From assembly GCA_021781695.1 (NCBI GenBank), contig JAJXWG010000020.1, forward strand, positions 1-14,754: 14,754 bases of DNA, written 5' to 3'. The position numbers were made by a program, and so were the translations under genes. Below are positions 1-6,347 of this stretch, in pieces. This stretch comes from Pseudomonadota bacterium (lineage in GTDB: Bacteria > Pseudomonadota > Gammaproteobacteria > Burkholderiales > Gallionellaceae). Position 1 is the first letter of the stretch. Every line of letters begins with the position of its first letter. The notes beneath the pieces were generated by a model. That model searched no databases. It had not been told where the DNA came from and worked only from the letters and a program-made list of their open reading frames with translations.

Positions 1-1424
1 TTTTTGTTGCATTCAAACTGCCTAACCTGTTGCGCCGCATGTTTGCCGAAGGTGCTTTTTCGCAGGCATTCGTGCCTATCTTCGGCGAGTACAGGAATCG
101 CCGCGGGCATGAGGCGACCAAGCTGCTTCTGGATCATGTCACCACGATGCTGGCGCTCGTGCTGTTTGTGGTGACGCTGATCGGCATCATCGCTGCACCT
201 TATCTCGTCTATCTGAGTGCGCCGGGTTTTGCCAAAGACGCCGAAAAATTTGCGCTGACCGTCGATCTGTTGCGCTATACGTCCCCATACATATTCTTCA
301 TCTCACTGGTTGCGGTCGCAGCCGCCATCCTCAATACCTACAACAAATTCTGGGTGCCTGCCTTCGCGCCCATCCTGCTCAACCTTTGCTTTATCGCATC
401 CGCGCTGTGGCTGGCGCCCTATTGCCATCCGCCCATCGTCGCGCTGGCCATAGCTGTCTTCGTGGCGGGCATTGTGCAGCTCGCGTTCCAGATTCCGTTC
501 CTGAAAAAAATCGACATGCTGCCCAGCATCCGTTTCAGCATGAAGGATGAAGGTATGCGGCGCGTCATCAGGCAGATGGGGCCTGCGATGTTTGGTGTGT
601 CGATAACGCAGATCAGCCTGATCATCAACAGCATCTTCGCCTCTTTCCTGGCCGCAGGCAGCGTGTCCTGGCTTTATTACGCGGACAGGCTGATGGAGTT
701 CCCCACGGGTTTGCTGGGCGCTGCATTGGGCACGATACTTTTGCCATCGCTGTCCAAATGCCACGCCAGCAAGGATACGGTCGAATATTCGAGACTGCTG
801 GACTGGGGTTTGCGACTGACCTTCATGCTTGCCATGCCGGCAGCGCTCGCACTCGGCATGATCGCCGTTCCTCTGCTGGCCACCTTTTTTCAGCGCGGTG
901 CATTTTCGGCTTCCGACGTGCTGATGACGAGCCATGCGCTGGTCGGTTACAGCATCGGCCTGATCGGACTGATACTCGTGAAGATACTGGCTCCCGGTTT
1001 TTATGCGCGCCAGGACATCCGGACGCCGGTGAAGATCGGCGTGGCAACGCTTTTCGCTACCCAGATGATGAATGTGCTGTTCATCTATGGCCTGCATCTT
1101 CAGCAGGCAGGCCTTGCATTGTCGGTAGGTCTGGGCGCATGCCTGAATTCCGTTATTCTTTTCTATTTCCTGCGCAGGAAAGGCATTTATCAGCCGGAGC
1201 CAGGCTGGGCGGTTTATTTTCTCAAGGTGGGCATGGCCGTGCTGGCGTTGGGCATCACGCTGTGGTTGGGCATGGGCAGCGAACAGGGCTGGCTGCTAGG
1301 TGCAGGCTGGGTGCGCATAGGGCGCCTGTCTGTCCTGGTGGTCGAGGGGGTGGCTGTCTACTTTGCGGTGCTGGCTATGCTGGGCTTCCGTCCAAGAGAT
1401 TTTTCAAGGCGCGCGGTCAGCTGA
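1..1424 (+). CDS. murJ: Lipid II flippase MurJ (5' end outside window)
   Basis: MurJ (MviN), an inner-membrane MOP-superfamily transporter, flips lipid-linked peptidoglycan precursor (lipid II) to the periplasmic face. The frame is open from base 3, before any start codon, and reads FVAFKLPNLLRRMFAEGAF, which is the family's first conserved loop, so roughly the first 35-40 residues are missing. A second hallmark, YYADRLMEFPTGLLGAALG, lies near 675-730; its Arg (codon 687-689) and Glu (codon 696-698) correspond to the essential Arg270/Glu273 of E. coli MurJ. The rest is a series of hydrophobic segments ending in a short basic tail (FRPRDFSRRAVS). The visible length of about 473 residues plus the missing part fits the usual ~510. 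The TGA stop is 43 bases before the most likely formyltransferase start, on the same strand, so cotranscription is possible. No terminator hairpin is seen between them. Confidence 0.96.
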   Translation, partial: FVAFKLPNLLRRMFAEGAFSQAFVPIFGEYRNRRGHEATKLLLDHVTTMLALVLFVVTLIGIIAAPYLVYLSAPGFAKDAEKFALTVDLLRYTSPYIFFISLVAVAAAILNTYNKFWVPAFAPILLNLCFIASALWLAPYCHPPIVALAIAVFVAGIVQLAFQIPFLKKIDMLPSIRFSMKDEGMRRVIRQMGPAMFGVSITQISLIINSIFASFLAAGSVSWLYYADRLMEFPTGLLGAALGTILLPSLSKCHASKDTVEYSRLLDWGLRLTFMLAMPAALALGMIAVPLLATFFQRGAFSASDVLMTSHALVGYSIGLIGLILVKILAPGFYARQDIRTPVKIGVATLFATQMMNVLFIYGLHLQQAGLALSVGLGACLNSVILFYFLRRKGIYQPEPGWAVYFLKVGMAVLALGITLWLGMGSEQGWLLGAGWVRIGRLSVLVVEGVAVYFAVLAMLGFRPRDFSRRAVS

Positions 1425-1450
1425 GCCCGGCAAGCGGCCTGCACAAATTT

Positions 1451-1460
1451 TGGCTAGAAT
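1451..1460 (+). promoter_or_regulatory. Possible -10 element just ahead of the formyltransferase
   Basis: TAGAAT at 1455-1460 matches five of six bases of the sigma70 -10 consensus and sits in the only gap between murJ and the formyltransferase. No convincing -35 hexamer is found 16-18 bases upstream. If it is used, transcription would begin around 1467, almost on the ATG at 1468, giving a leaderless mRNA. This fits the absence of a Shine-Dalgarno sequence there. It is weak evidence, based on sequence match only. Confidence 0.25.
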
Positions 1461-1467
1461 GTTGACC

Positions 1468-2316
1468 ATGAAATTTGCAATCGCGACCAGTGACTCGTAT
1501 CAATGCGTACTCGAGGCCTTCCTCGGGGCGGGGTGGCAGCTGGAAAAGCTCTTTGTCTCGCCGGATAACTGGATGTACAGCAATCAGCAGGTGATCGCGC
1601 GCGCGCTCGAACTGGGTGCCACAGTTCAGCATTCGCCGGTGAAGGACAGGGATCTGGCGGAACTGGGTGGCTGCGATCTGCTTGTCGTATCCTGCTATCA
1701 GTGGAAGATACCGCGCTGGGAAAAGCACATCCGCCATGCAATCAATTTTCATCCTTCGCCGCTGCCGGAAGCGCGCGGGCCCTACCCTTTTGTCCGGGCG
1801 ATCCTCGAGATGCGCACCAGCTGGGCTGCCACCTGCCATCGCATCAACGAAAGGTATGATAGCGGAGACATACTGGCAGCCGAATATTTTGCTATGGACC
1901 AAGACGAGAACCATGAATCGCTGCGGCTGAAAACGCAGATGGCAACCGGCAGGCTTGCGGCGCGTGTGGCGATGGGCTTGCAGCCGTTGTGGGACGCCGC
2001 GTTGCCGCAGAAAGAGGGAAGCTACTGGTCAAGATGGTCGGATCAGGACCGCATCATCGATTTTTCAGTACCGGTTGAAACGATCATGCGCAAGGTGCGC
2101 GCATTCGGCGATATCGAGTGTGTGGCAACCATCAACAACATAACCATCTTTATTCATCGCGCAAAGGGCTGGGTCGAACAGCATCGGGTTGCGCCGGGTG
2201 CGGTGGTGCATGCAAACAATTTCGTGATGGTGGTTGCCGCCGCCGATGGATATATCGCAATTACCGAGTGGGGCCTTAATGCACCGGGCGCAGTCGTCTC
2301 CAGTTCGAGGCGCTGA
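1468..2316 (+). CDS. Formyltransferase-family protein, substrate unknown
   Basis: A 282-residue protein with the fold of methionyl-tRNA/sugar-nucleotide formyltransferases, which use 10-formyl-tetrahydrofolate to formylate an amine. The Asn-His-Asp triad is visible: N93 and H95 in INFHPSPLPEARGPYPF and D131 in YDSGDIL. The C-terminal part (about 188-270, beginning WSDQDRIIDFSVPVETI) resembles the C-terminal domain of Fmt. It is not housekeeping Fmt, because the loop HxSLLPxxRGxAP is replaced by HPSPLPEARGPYP. It is not a full ArnA either, because there is no dehydrogenase domain. The start at 1468 is chosen because homology-like sequence (MKFAIATSDSY) begins there. An in-frame ATG at 1459 is possible, and a longer reading from 1363 would run into murJ. 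There is no clear ribosome-binding site. The stop TGA overlaps the ATG of the TPR-sulfotransferase by one base, so the two are translationally coupled and probably work together. The acceptor could be an amino sugar, a peptide amine or another metabolite. Confidence 0.78.
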   Translation: MKFAIATSDSYQCVLEAFLGAGWQLEKLFVSPDNWMYSNQQVIARALELGATVQHSPVKDRDLAELGGCDLLVVSCYQWKIPRWEKHIRHAINFHPSPLPEARGPYPFVRAILEMRTSWAATCHRINERYDSGDILAAEYFAMDQDENHESLRLKTQMATGRLAARVAMGLQPLWDAALPQKEGSYWSRWSDQDRIIDFSVPVETIMRKVRAFGDIECVATINNITIFIHRAKGWVEQHRVAPGAVVHANNFVMVVAAADGYIAITEWGLNAPGAVVSSSRR

Positions 2317-4151
2317 TGCATCTTGATGCCGAAAGAGCGCTTTTGTCTGCGTTTGAGGCGGGGCGATATACCGAAGTGGCTGATCTGGCGAAATCGATGA
2401 CAGAGCGATTTCCGTCGTACGGTTTCGGCTGGATGGCACTGGGCGTTGCATTGCGTCAGGCGGGAAAAAATGCCGAGGCATTGCTGGCGTTGAAAAAGGG
2501 TGCTCAATTGTCGCCAGATAATGCGGATGCGCACAACAACCTTGCCGTCGAGATGATGGAGATGGGTCGTCTTGCAGAAGCAGAGCAGAGCTATCTGCGG
2601 GCCTTGCAGATAGACCCGGATTATGCGCAAGTGCACAACAATCTCGGCAACAATTTCAGGAAGATGCAAAAGCCGGAACAGGCCGAGATCTGCTACCGGC
2701 GGGCGATAGAGATTGCGCCTGATTACGCGGTCGCGCATAACAATCTGGGCGTCATAAAAAAGGAACTGGGCAGGCTGGCTGAGGCGAAGGACAGCGTGCT
2801 GCGCTCGCTTGAGCTCATGCCTCAGGATGCCGATGCGCACAACAATCTCGGCGCAATCCTGCTGGACATGGGACTTTTCGATCAGGCCGAACTAAGCTGC
2901 CGCCGCGCGTTGCAGATAGCGCCGGATCACGTGCAAGCGCACAACAATCTGGCCTCTGCGTTAAAGGAGATGATGCGTCCAAATGAGGCGGAACTGAGTT
3001 ACAAACGGGCGTTATCCATAGTGCCCGATGATGTCGATGCGCTGCATGGCCTGGCCAATCTCCATTTGGAAAATGGCCAGGCCGAAAAGGCCAGGCGCAT
3101 ATATGTATCTATCCTGAAAGATCACCCTGCCAATCTTGCGGTGCGACACAGCATGGCGCTGTCACAAAAAACGCGCGATGGCGATGAGAATTTCGCCGCG
3201 CTGGTTGAGCTTGGGCAGACGGTTCTGACCAGGCAGGATGCAATATTTCAGCATTTTGCGCTGGGCAAGTGCTACGACGACAGAGGGGAATACGAAAAGG
3301 CCTTCATGCATTATTCGGAAGGAGCAAGGCTCAAGCGCTCCCAACTCGATTACCATCCCGACAGGGCAGCAGAGCGCTTTGATGAAGTTGCGCATGACTT
3401 TGATCATGAAGCGATGAAGCGTCTGCAGGGGGCAGGTCATCCTTCGGACTTGCCGGTTTTTGTATTGGGTATGCCGCGTTCCGGCACCACCCTGGTCGAG
3501 CAGATCATCAGCAGTCATCCCGAAGTGCATGGAATGGGCGAGCTGCGCGAGCTGTTTAACATCGTCGAGCGCGGCGGCACGGAGCATCAATCCGAGCGGG
3601 AAAAGATTGCCGGATGGGGGAAAGATTATATCGGCGCGATGCAAGTGCGCGCGCCGCATGCAAGCCGCATCACCGACAAGATGCCGACCCATTTTTTTGC
3701 CATAGGCCTGATACATCTGATGCTGCCGAATGCAAAAATCATACATGTCAGGCGCAGCCCGCTCGACAACTGCCTCTCGTGCTTTACCCAGCTTTTCAAC
3801 AGTGCGCATGAATACAGCTATGATCTGGCCGAACTGGGCCGGTATTATGTCGGCTATGCAGGGTTGATGGAGCATTGGCGCAGTGTGCTGCCAGAGGGCG
3901 CTTTTCTGGAAGTGGACTACGAGGATGTCGTATCCGATCCGAAAGGGCAGGCGCGCCGCATGGTCGAATATTGCGGCCTTGAATGGAACGCGGCCTGCCT
4001 TGATTTTCACAGGAATGAAAGGCCGATACAGACGGCCAGCGTGATGCAGGTGCGCCAGCCTATGTATCGGTCATCCGTCGGACGCTGGCGGCATTATGAG
4101 CCCTATCTGGCGCCCTTGATCGATGCGCTGGGAGACCTGGCTGAGTCTTAG
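2316..4151 (+). CDS. TPR-repeat sulfotransferase fusion protein
   Basis: A 611-residue two-part protein. Residues ~1-270 are a TPR array of about seven 34-residue units, several starting with (A/V)HNNL(G/A); one more TPR-like unit follows near 310-345 (FALGKCYDDRGEYEKA). Residues ~380-600 form a PAPS-dependent sulfotransferase domain. The 5'-phosphosulfate loop is PRSGTTLVEQII (from P387), and the 3'-phosphate motif HVRRSPLDNCLS has R479/R480 and S481. E409 in GMGELREL lies where tyrosylprotein sulfotransferases carry their catalytic Glu (my alignment by eye). The likely reaction transfers sulfate from PAPS to a hydroxyl or tyrosine, with the TPRs recruiting a protein or scaffold partner. No signal peptide or membrane segment is seen, so it should be cytoplasmic. 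GAGG at 2307-2310 is five bases before the ATG, and that ATG overlaps the formyltransferase stop. The TAG stop overlaps the TAA of the convergent ATP-grasp gene. Family and fold are secure; the substrate is unknown. Confidence 0.9.
   Translation: MHLDAERALLSAFEAGRYTEVADLAKSMTERFPSYGFGWMALGVALRQAGKNAEALLALKKGAQLSPDNADAHNNLAVEMMEMGRLAEAEQSYLRALQIDPDYAQVHNNLGNNFRKMQKPEQAEICYRRAIEIAPDYAVAHNNLGVIKKELGRLAEAKDSVLRSLELMPQDADAHNNLGAILLDMGLFDQAELSCRRALQIAPDHVQAHNNLASALKEMMRPNEAELSYKRALSIVPDDVDALHGLANLHLENGQAEKARRIYVSILKDHPANLAVRHSMALSQKTRDGDENFAALVELGQTVLTRQDAIFQHFALGKCYDDRGEYEKAFMHYSEGARLKRSQLDYHPDRAAERFDEVAHDFDHEAMKRLQGAGHPSDLPVFVLGMPRSGTTLVEQIISSHPEVHGMGELRELFNIVERGGTEHQSEREKIAGWGKDYIGAMQVRAPHASRITDKMPTHFFAIGLIHLMLPNAKIIHVRRSPLDNCLSCFTQLFNSAHEYSYDLAELGRYYVGYAGLMEHWRSVLPEGAFLEVDYEDVVSDPKGQARRMVEYCGLEWNAACLDFHRNERPIQTASVMQVRQPMYRSSVGRWRHYEPYLAPLIDALGDLAES
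2529..3038 (+). repeat. Five 102-bp in-frame tandem units encoding TPRs
   Basis: The codons for A/V-H-N-N-L start at 2529, 2631, 2733, 2835 and 2937, exactly 102 bases (34 codons) apart. The DNA is also closely similar at these points, with GCGCACAACAATCT or one- to two-base variants. Sequence between the anchors has drifted more. This is an internal protein repeat of the TPR-sulfotransferase gene, not a mobile or intergenic repeat. The shared DNA could permit loss or gain of whole units by recombination. Confidence 0.9.
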
Positions 4152-5308
4152 GGCTTGCCGGCAGCCTTGAACAGCATGGCCCGGAACGCGGAAAAGACGC
4201 GTTGCATGGGGGCTTGCTTGTAGGGAAAAAGATCGATAGGGTCTGTCGCATGCACCCAGCCGCGATTGTCAGCCTCGAATATCAGCAGTTCGCCGCGCTG
4301 CGTTTCTGCGCAATCGATCACGACATAGTCGAGTTGCAGTCGTTCGGCAACCAGGCTGAGCGCATCGCGATGGCGAGGCATGAAGTCGCTGTCGAAGCGC
4401 TCGAAAAATCCCGCCTCTTCGCATCGCTTCCCGGCGCTTTCCATCATGCCAGAAGCGCCATAATGGACGATCCAGTCATCATGGATCGCCAGATGGCAAA
4501 GGTAGGGCTGTCTGTCGATCAGCGCGATACGCAGTTTGCGATAGAGGCCGTCACGGCTCTGGTAGTCGATGAATCGGGAAATATGGAATTCTTCTGCTTT
4601 GGCGGCATCGAGGTAGGCTGCCAGTTCCTGTCCGTTGTCTATTTTCGAAAGTCCGCGGCCAGCCTGGGAGTCGAGCGGCCTGATCGTTGCAGGATAGGCA
4701 GGCAGTCCTTTTTCAAGTTCACACCGGGTGCAGCGCTGCGTGGGCGGTATCACGAGATTGGGAATGGCGTTGAGCAGTTGATAGAGAACTTCCCGCGAGC
4801 AGTGCATGATGCTGCGCACAGGGTTCAAAACCGGACGCGGCCAGTTTTCGCACAGCTTGTCCATCATTTCAAGCACGGGCCCATTCCTTGCTGATGCGCC
4901 TGCAGCGACGATCGCCACGTCATGCTCGGGGATGCAGCCGGGCAACGGATGTCCTGGCAGGATATACAGCAGGTCCAGCTGTATGTCCGATTCCTCGAGC
5001 AGATATTCAAGCGGCGCGTTGTCGGACGAGTCGCCGGCAGCCATCAGCGCGAGCAGTTTAATAGCAGGCGTCTTGCCGCCTGCTATTCTGTATATGGTGG
5101 TGAGTTCAAGCGCCTTAGCCTGCATGGCGAGCGCAAAGTCCCGGTTTCCCAGCACGGAGAAGATCTGGAACTGGTTCATGAAAAGCGTCGCATCGGCAGG
5201 ACCGCTGAACATTTCTTCCATCAGTGCGGCAATCTCGGCCGCATTCATGCGTACCAGTGCCGGCGTCGAGACGAGGGGGCGGAGCGCTATTTCAGTCAGC
5301 GTGCGCAA
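4148..5308 (-). CDS. ATP-grasp-like protein of unknown function, with TPR-like N-terminus
   Basis: A 386-residue soluble protein. Residues ~20-95 are helical and TPR-like (LFMNQFQIFSVLGNRDFALA). The C-terminal half has ATP-grasp features: a flexible Gly/Ser loop at 209-224 (IRPLDSQAGRGLSKID), a segment near 243-275 (SRFIDYQSRDGLYRKLRIAL), and acidic metal ligands D332 (VIDCAE) and E345/N348 (IFEADN), followed by HATDPIDLFPYKQ. ATP-grasp enzymes activate a carboxylate as acyl phosphate and ligate it to an amine, thiol or alcohol. I recall similar unnamed proteins in alphaproteobacteria, but no assigned reaction. The start is uncertain. The longest frame begins at a TTG (5308) lacking a nearby Shine-Dalgarno; the ATG at 5248 (M21) is an alternative. 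A well-placed Shine-Dalgarno/ATG at 5321 is one base out of frame. It follows cysB by 20 bases and is probably cotranscribed with it. Its stop overlaps that of the convergent TPR-sulfotransferase. Confidence 0.72.
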   Translation of the reverse strand: MRTLTEIALRPLVSTPALVRMNAAEIAALMEEMFSGPADATLFMNQFQIFSVLGNRDFALAMQAKALELTTIYRIAGGKTPAIKLLALMAAGDSSDNAPLEYLLEESDIQLDLLYILPGHPLPGCIPEHDVAIVAAGASARNGPVLEMMDKLCENWPRPVLNPVRSIMHCSREVLYQLLNAIPNLVIPPTQRCTRCELEKGLPAYPATIRPLDSQAGRGLSKIDNGQELAAYLDAAKAEEFHISRFIDYQSRDGLYRKLRIALIDRQPYLCHLAIHDDWIVHYGASGMMESAGKRCEEAGFFERFDSDFMPRHRDALSLVAERLQLDYVVIDCAETQRGELLIFEADNRGWVHATDPIDLFPYKQAPMQRVFSAFRAMLFKAAGKP

Positions 5309-5321
5309 GGCCGGAATTCAT
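5292..5321 (-). other. Nine-residue mini-ORF with good ribosome-binding site at the ATP-grasp start
   Basis: ATG at 5321-5319 is preceded by GAGGAA (5332-5337, inside the last cysB codons) at a spacing of ten bases. It opens a frame reading MNSGLAHAD and then TGA (5294-5292). The ATP-grasp frame, counted from its TTG at 5308, is shifted by one base relative to this ATG (13 bases apart). This could be a leader peptide coupling translation, a chance ORF, or the mark of a one-base indel that separated the true start from the gene. Sequence alone cannot decide. Confidence 0.35.
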
Positions 5322-5328
5322 GACTTGG

Positions 5329-6270
5329 TTATTCCTCATCCATGTTGCACGAAAGATGCATGGTGTCGGCCACGAATTTACGGGTCAGATGGGGAGCGAA
5401 CAATTCGATGAAGTCGTAAGTGAAAGCGCGCAGATAGCCGTTCTTGCGTATCGCGATTTTTGTCGTGCTGGGCTTGAATAGATGTCCGGCATCCAGCATG
5501 CGCAAATTGGGTTCGTGTTCCGGATCGAATGCGATGTCGGCCATGATGCCCACGCCCAATCCCAGTTCGATATAGGTTTTCATCACGTCAGCATCGATGA
5601 CTGTGAGCGCGATGTCGGGTGTTATACCTGCCTTTTTGAACGCGTCGTCTATTTTGCTGCGCCCCGAAAAAGCCTGATCATAGGTGATGAGCGGATATTT
5701 CGAGAGCGACCTCAAGGTCAGCGTCTTTTCCTTCAGCAGCGCGTGATTGGGTGGGACGATCACGCAATGGTGCCAGTCATAGCAGGGCAGGGTGACGAGC
5801 CCCTCGTATGAGGAAAGGCTTTCTGTGGCGATGCAGATATCCGCCTCGCCGTGCAATACCTGTTCTGCGATTTGCATCGGACTGCTCTGATGCAAATTCA
5901 GTTTCACCTTGGGAAAGCGTTCGACGAATTTTTTTACCACGGATGGCAATGCGTAGCGCGCCTGAGTATGGGTGGTGGCTATGGTCAGCTGGCCGACATC
6001 TTTCGCATGGAACTCCTGCGCATACTGTTTGAAATTTTTGGTTTCAAGCAGTATCTGCTGGGCAATGGCAAGCAGCCCTTTGCCGGGTTCGGTGATGGCG
6101 GCGATGCGTTTGCCGTTGCGCACGAAAATCTGTATGCCGAGCTCTTCCTCCAGCAGCTTGATCTGCTTGCTGATCGCGGGTTGCGAGGTATACAGCGCGA
6201 CGGCAGCATCGGAGATTTTGAGGTCGCGCCGCGCGATTTCGTTGAGATAGCGCAATTGTTGCAGATTCAT
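5329..6270 (-). CDS. cysB: LysR-type regulator CysB
   Basis: CysB is a LysR-type transcription factor. It activates sulfate uptake and assimilation (the route to PAPS, sulfide and cysteine) in response to N-acetylserine or O-acetylserine. The 313 residues match the family length of ~310-325. The N-terminal winged helix-turn-helix is at ~1-60 (MNLQQLRYLNEIARR, then YTSQPAISKQIKLLEEELG). The CysB ligand signature TTHTQARY is at 99-106, so T100, T102 and Q103 fall exactly on the known ligand-binding positions. This separates CysB from general LysR proteins. AGGAA at 6276-6280 lies five bases before the ATG and supports this start. The 77 bases upstream (6271-6347) separate it from the GGDEF-EAL stop; they are AT-rich near the gene but hold no promoter I would name with confidence. 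The ATP-grasp gene follows closely on the same strand. CysB often represses itself; no operator can be assigned here. Confidence 0.92.
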   Translation of the reverse strand: MNLQQLRYLNEIARRDLKISDAAVALYTSQPAISKQIKLLEEELGIQIFVRNGKRIAAITEPGKGLLAIAQQILLETKNFKQYAQEFHAKDVGQLTIATTHTQARYALPSVVKKFVERFPKVKLNLHQSSPMQIAEQVLHGEADICIATESLSSYEGLVTLPCYDWHHCVIVPPNHALLKEKTLTLRSLSKYPLITYDQAFSGRSKIDDAFKKAGITPDIALTVIDADVMKTYIELGLGVGIMADIAFDPEHEPNLRMLDAGHLFKPSTTKIAIRKNGYLRAFTYDFIELFAPHLTRKFVADTMHLSCNMDEE

Positions 6271-6347
6271 TGCCGTTCCTGAATTTATTAAGTATTGATG
6301 ATGGTAGCACGAAGCGATCGCAGGGGTTGGTGCATGAACCGAATCGA

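Noticed and set aside
303..1097. 264-codon minus-strand frame opposite murJ
   Set aside because: Its composition is rich in His, Arg and Gln as expected of a shadow frame, and murJ on the other strand is unmistakable.
1363..1467. Longer N-terminus for the formyltransferase
   Set aside because: It would overlap murJ by about 60 bases, and the added residues look unlike the family, which begins near MKFAIATSD.
1421..1467. Terminator between murJ and the formyltransferase
   Set aside because: The GC-rich stretch forms only three-base stems and the following T run is short.
3162..4010. 282-codon minus-strand frame opposite the sulfotransferase domain
   Set aside because: It lies over a well-supported sulfotransferase with intact PAPS motifs and has no recognisable domain.
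4202..4894. Plus-strand frames opposite the ATP-grasp gene
   Set aside because: The minus frame carries ordered ATP-grasp features (VIDCAE, IFEADN); the opposite frames carry none.
6314..6321. GCGATCGC palindrome, as in the cyanobacterial HIP1 repeat
   Set aside because: It was noticed only in the cysB upstream gap, and an eight-base palindrome is easily due to chance here.
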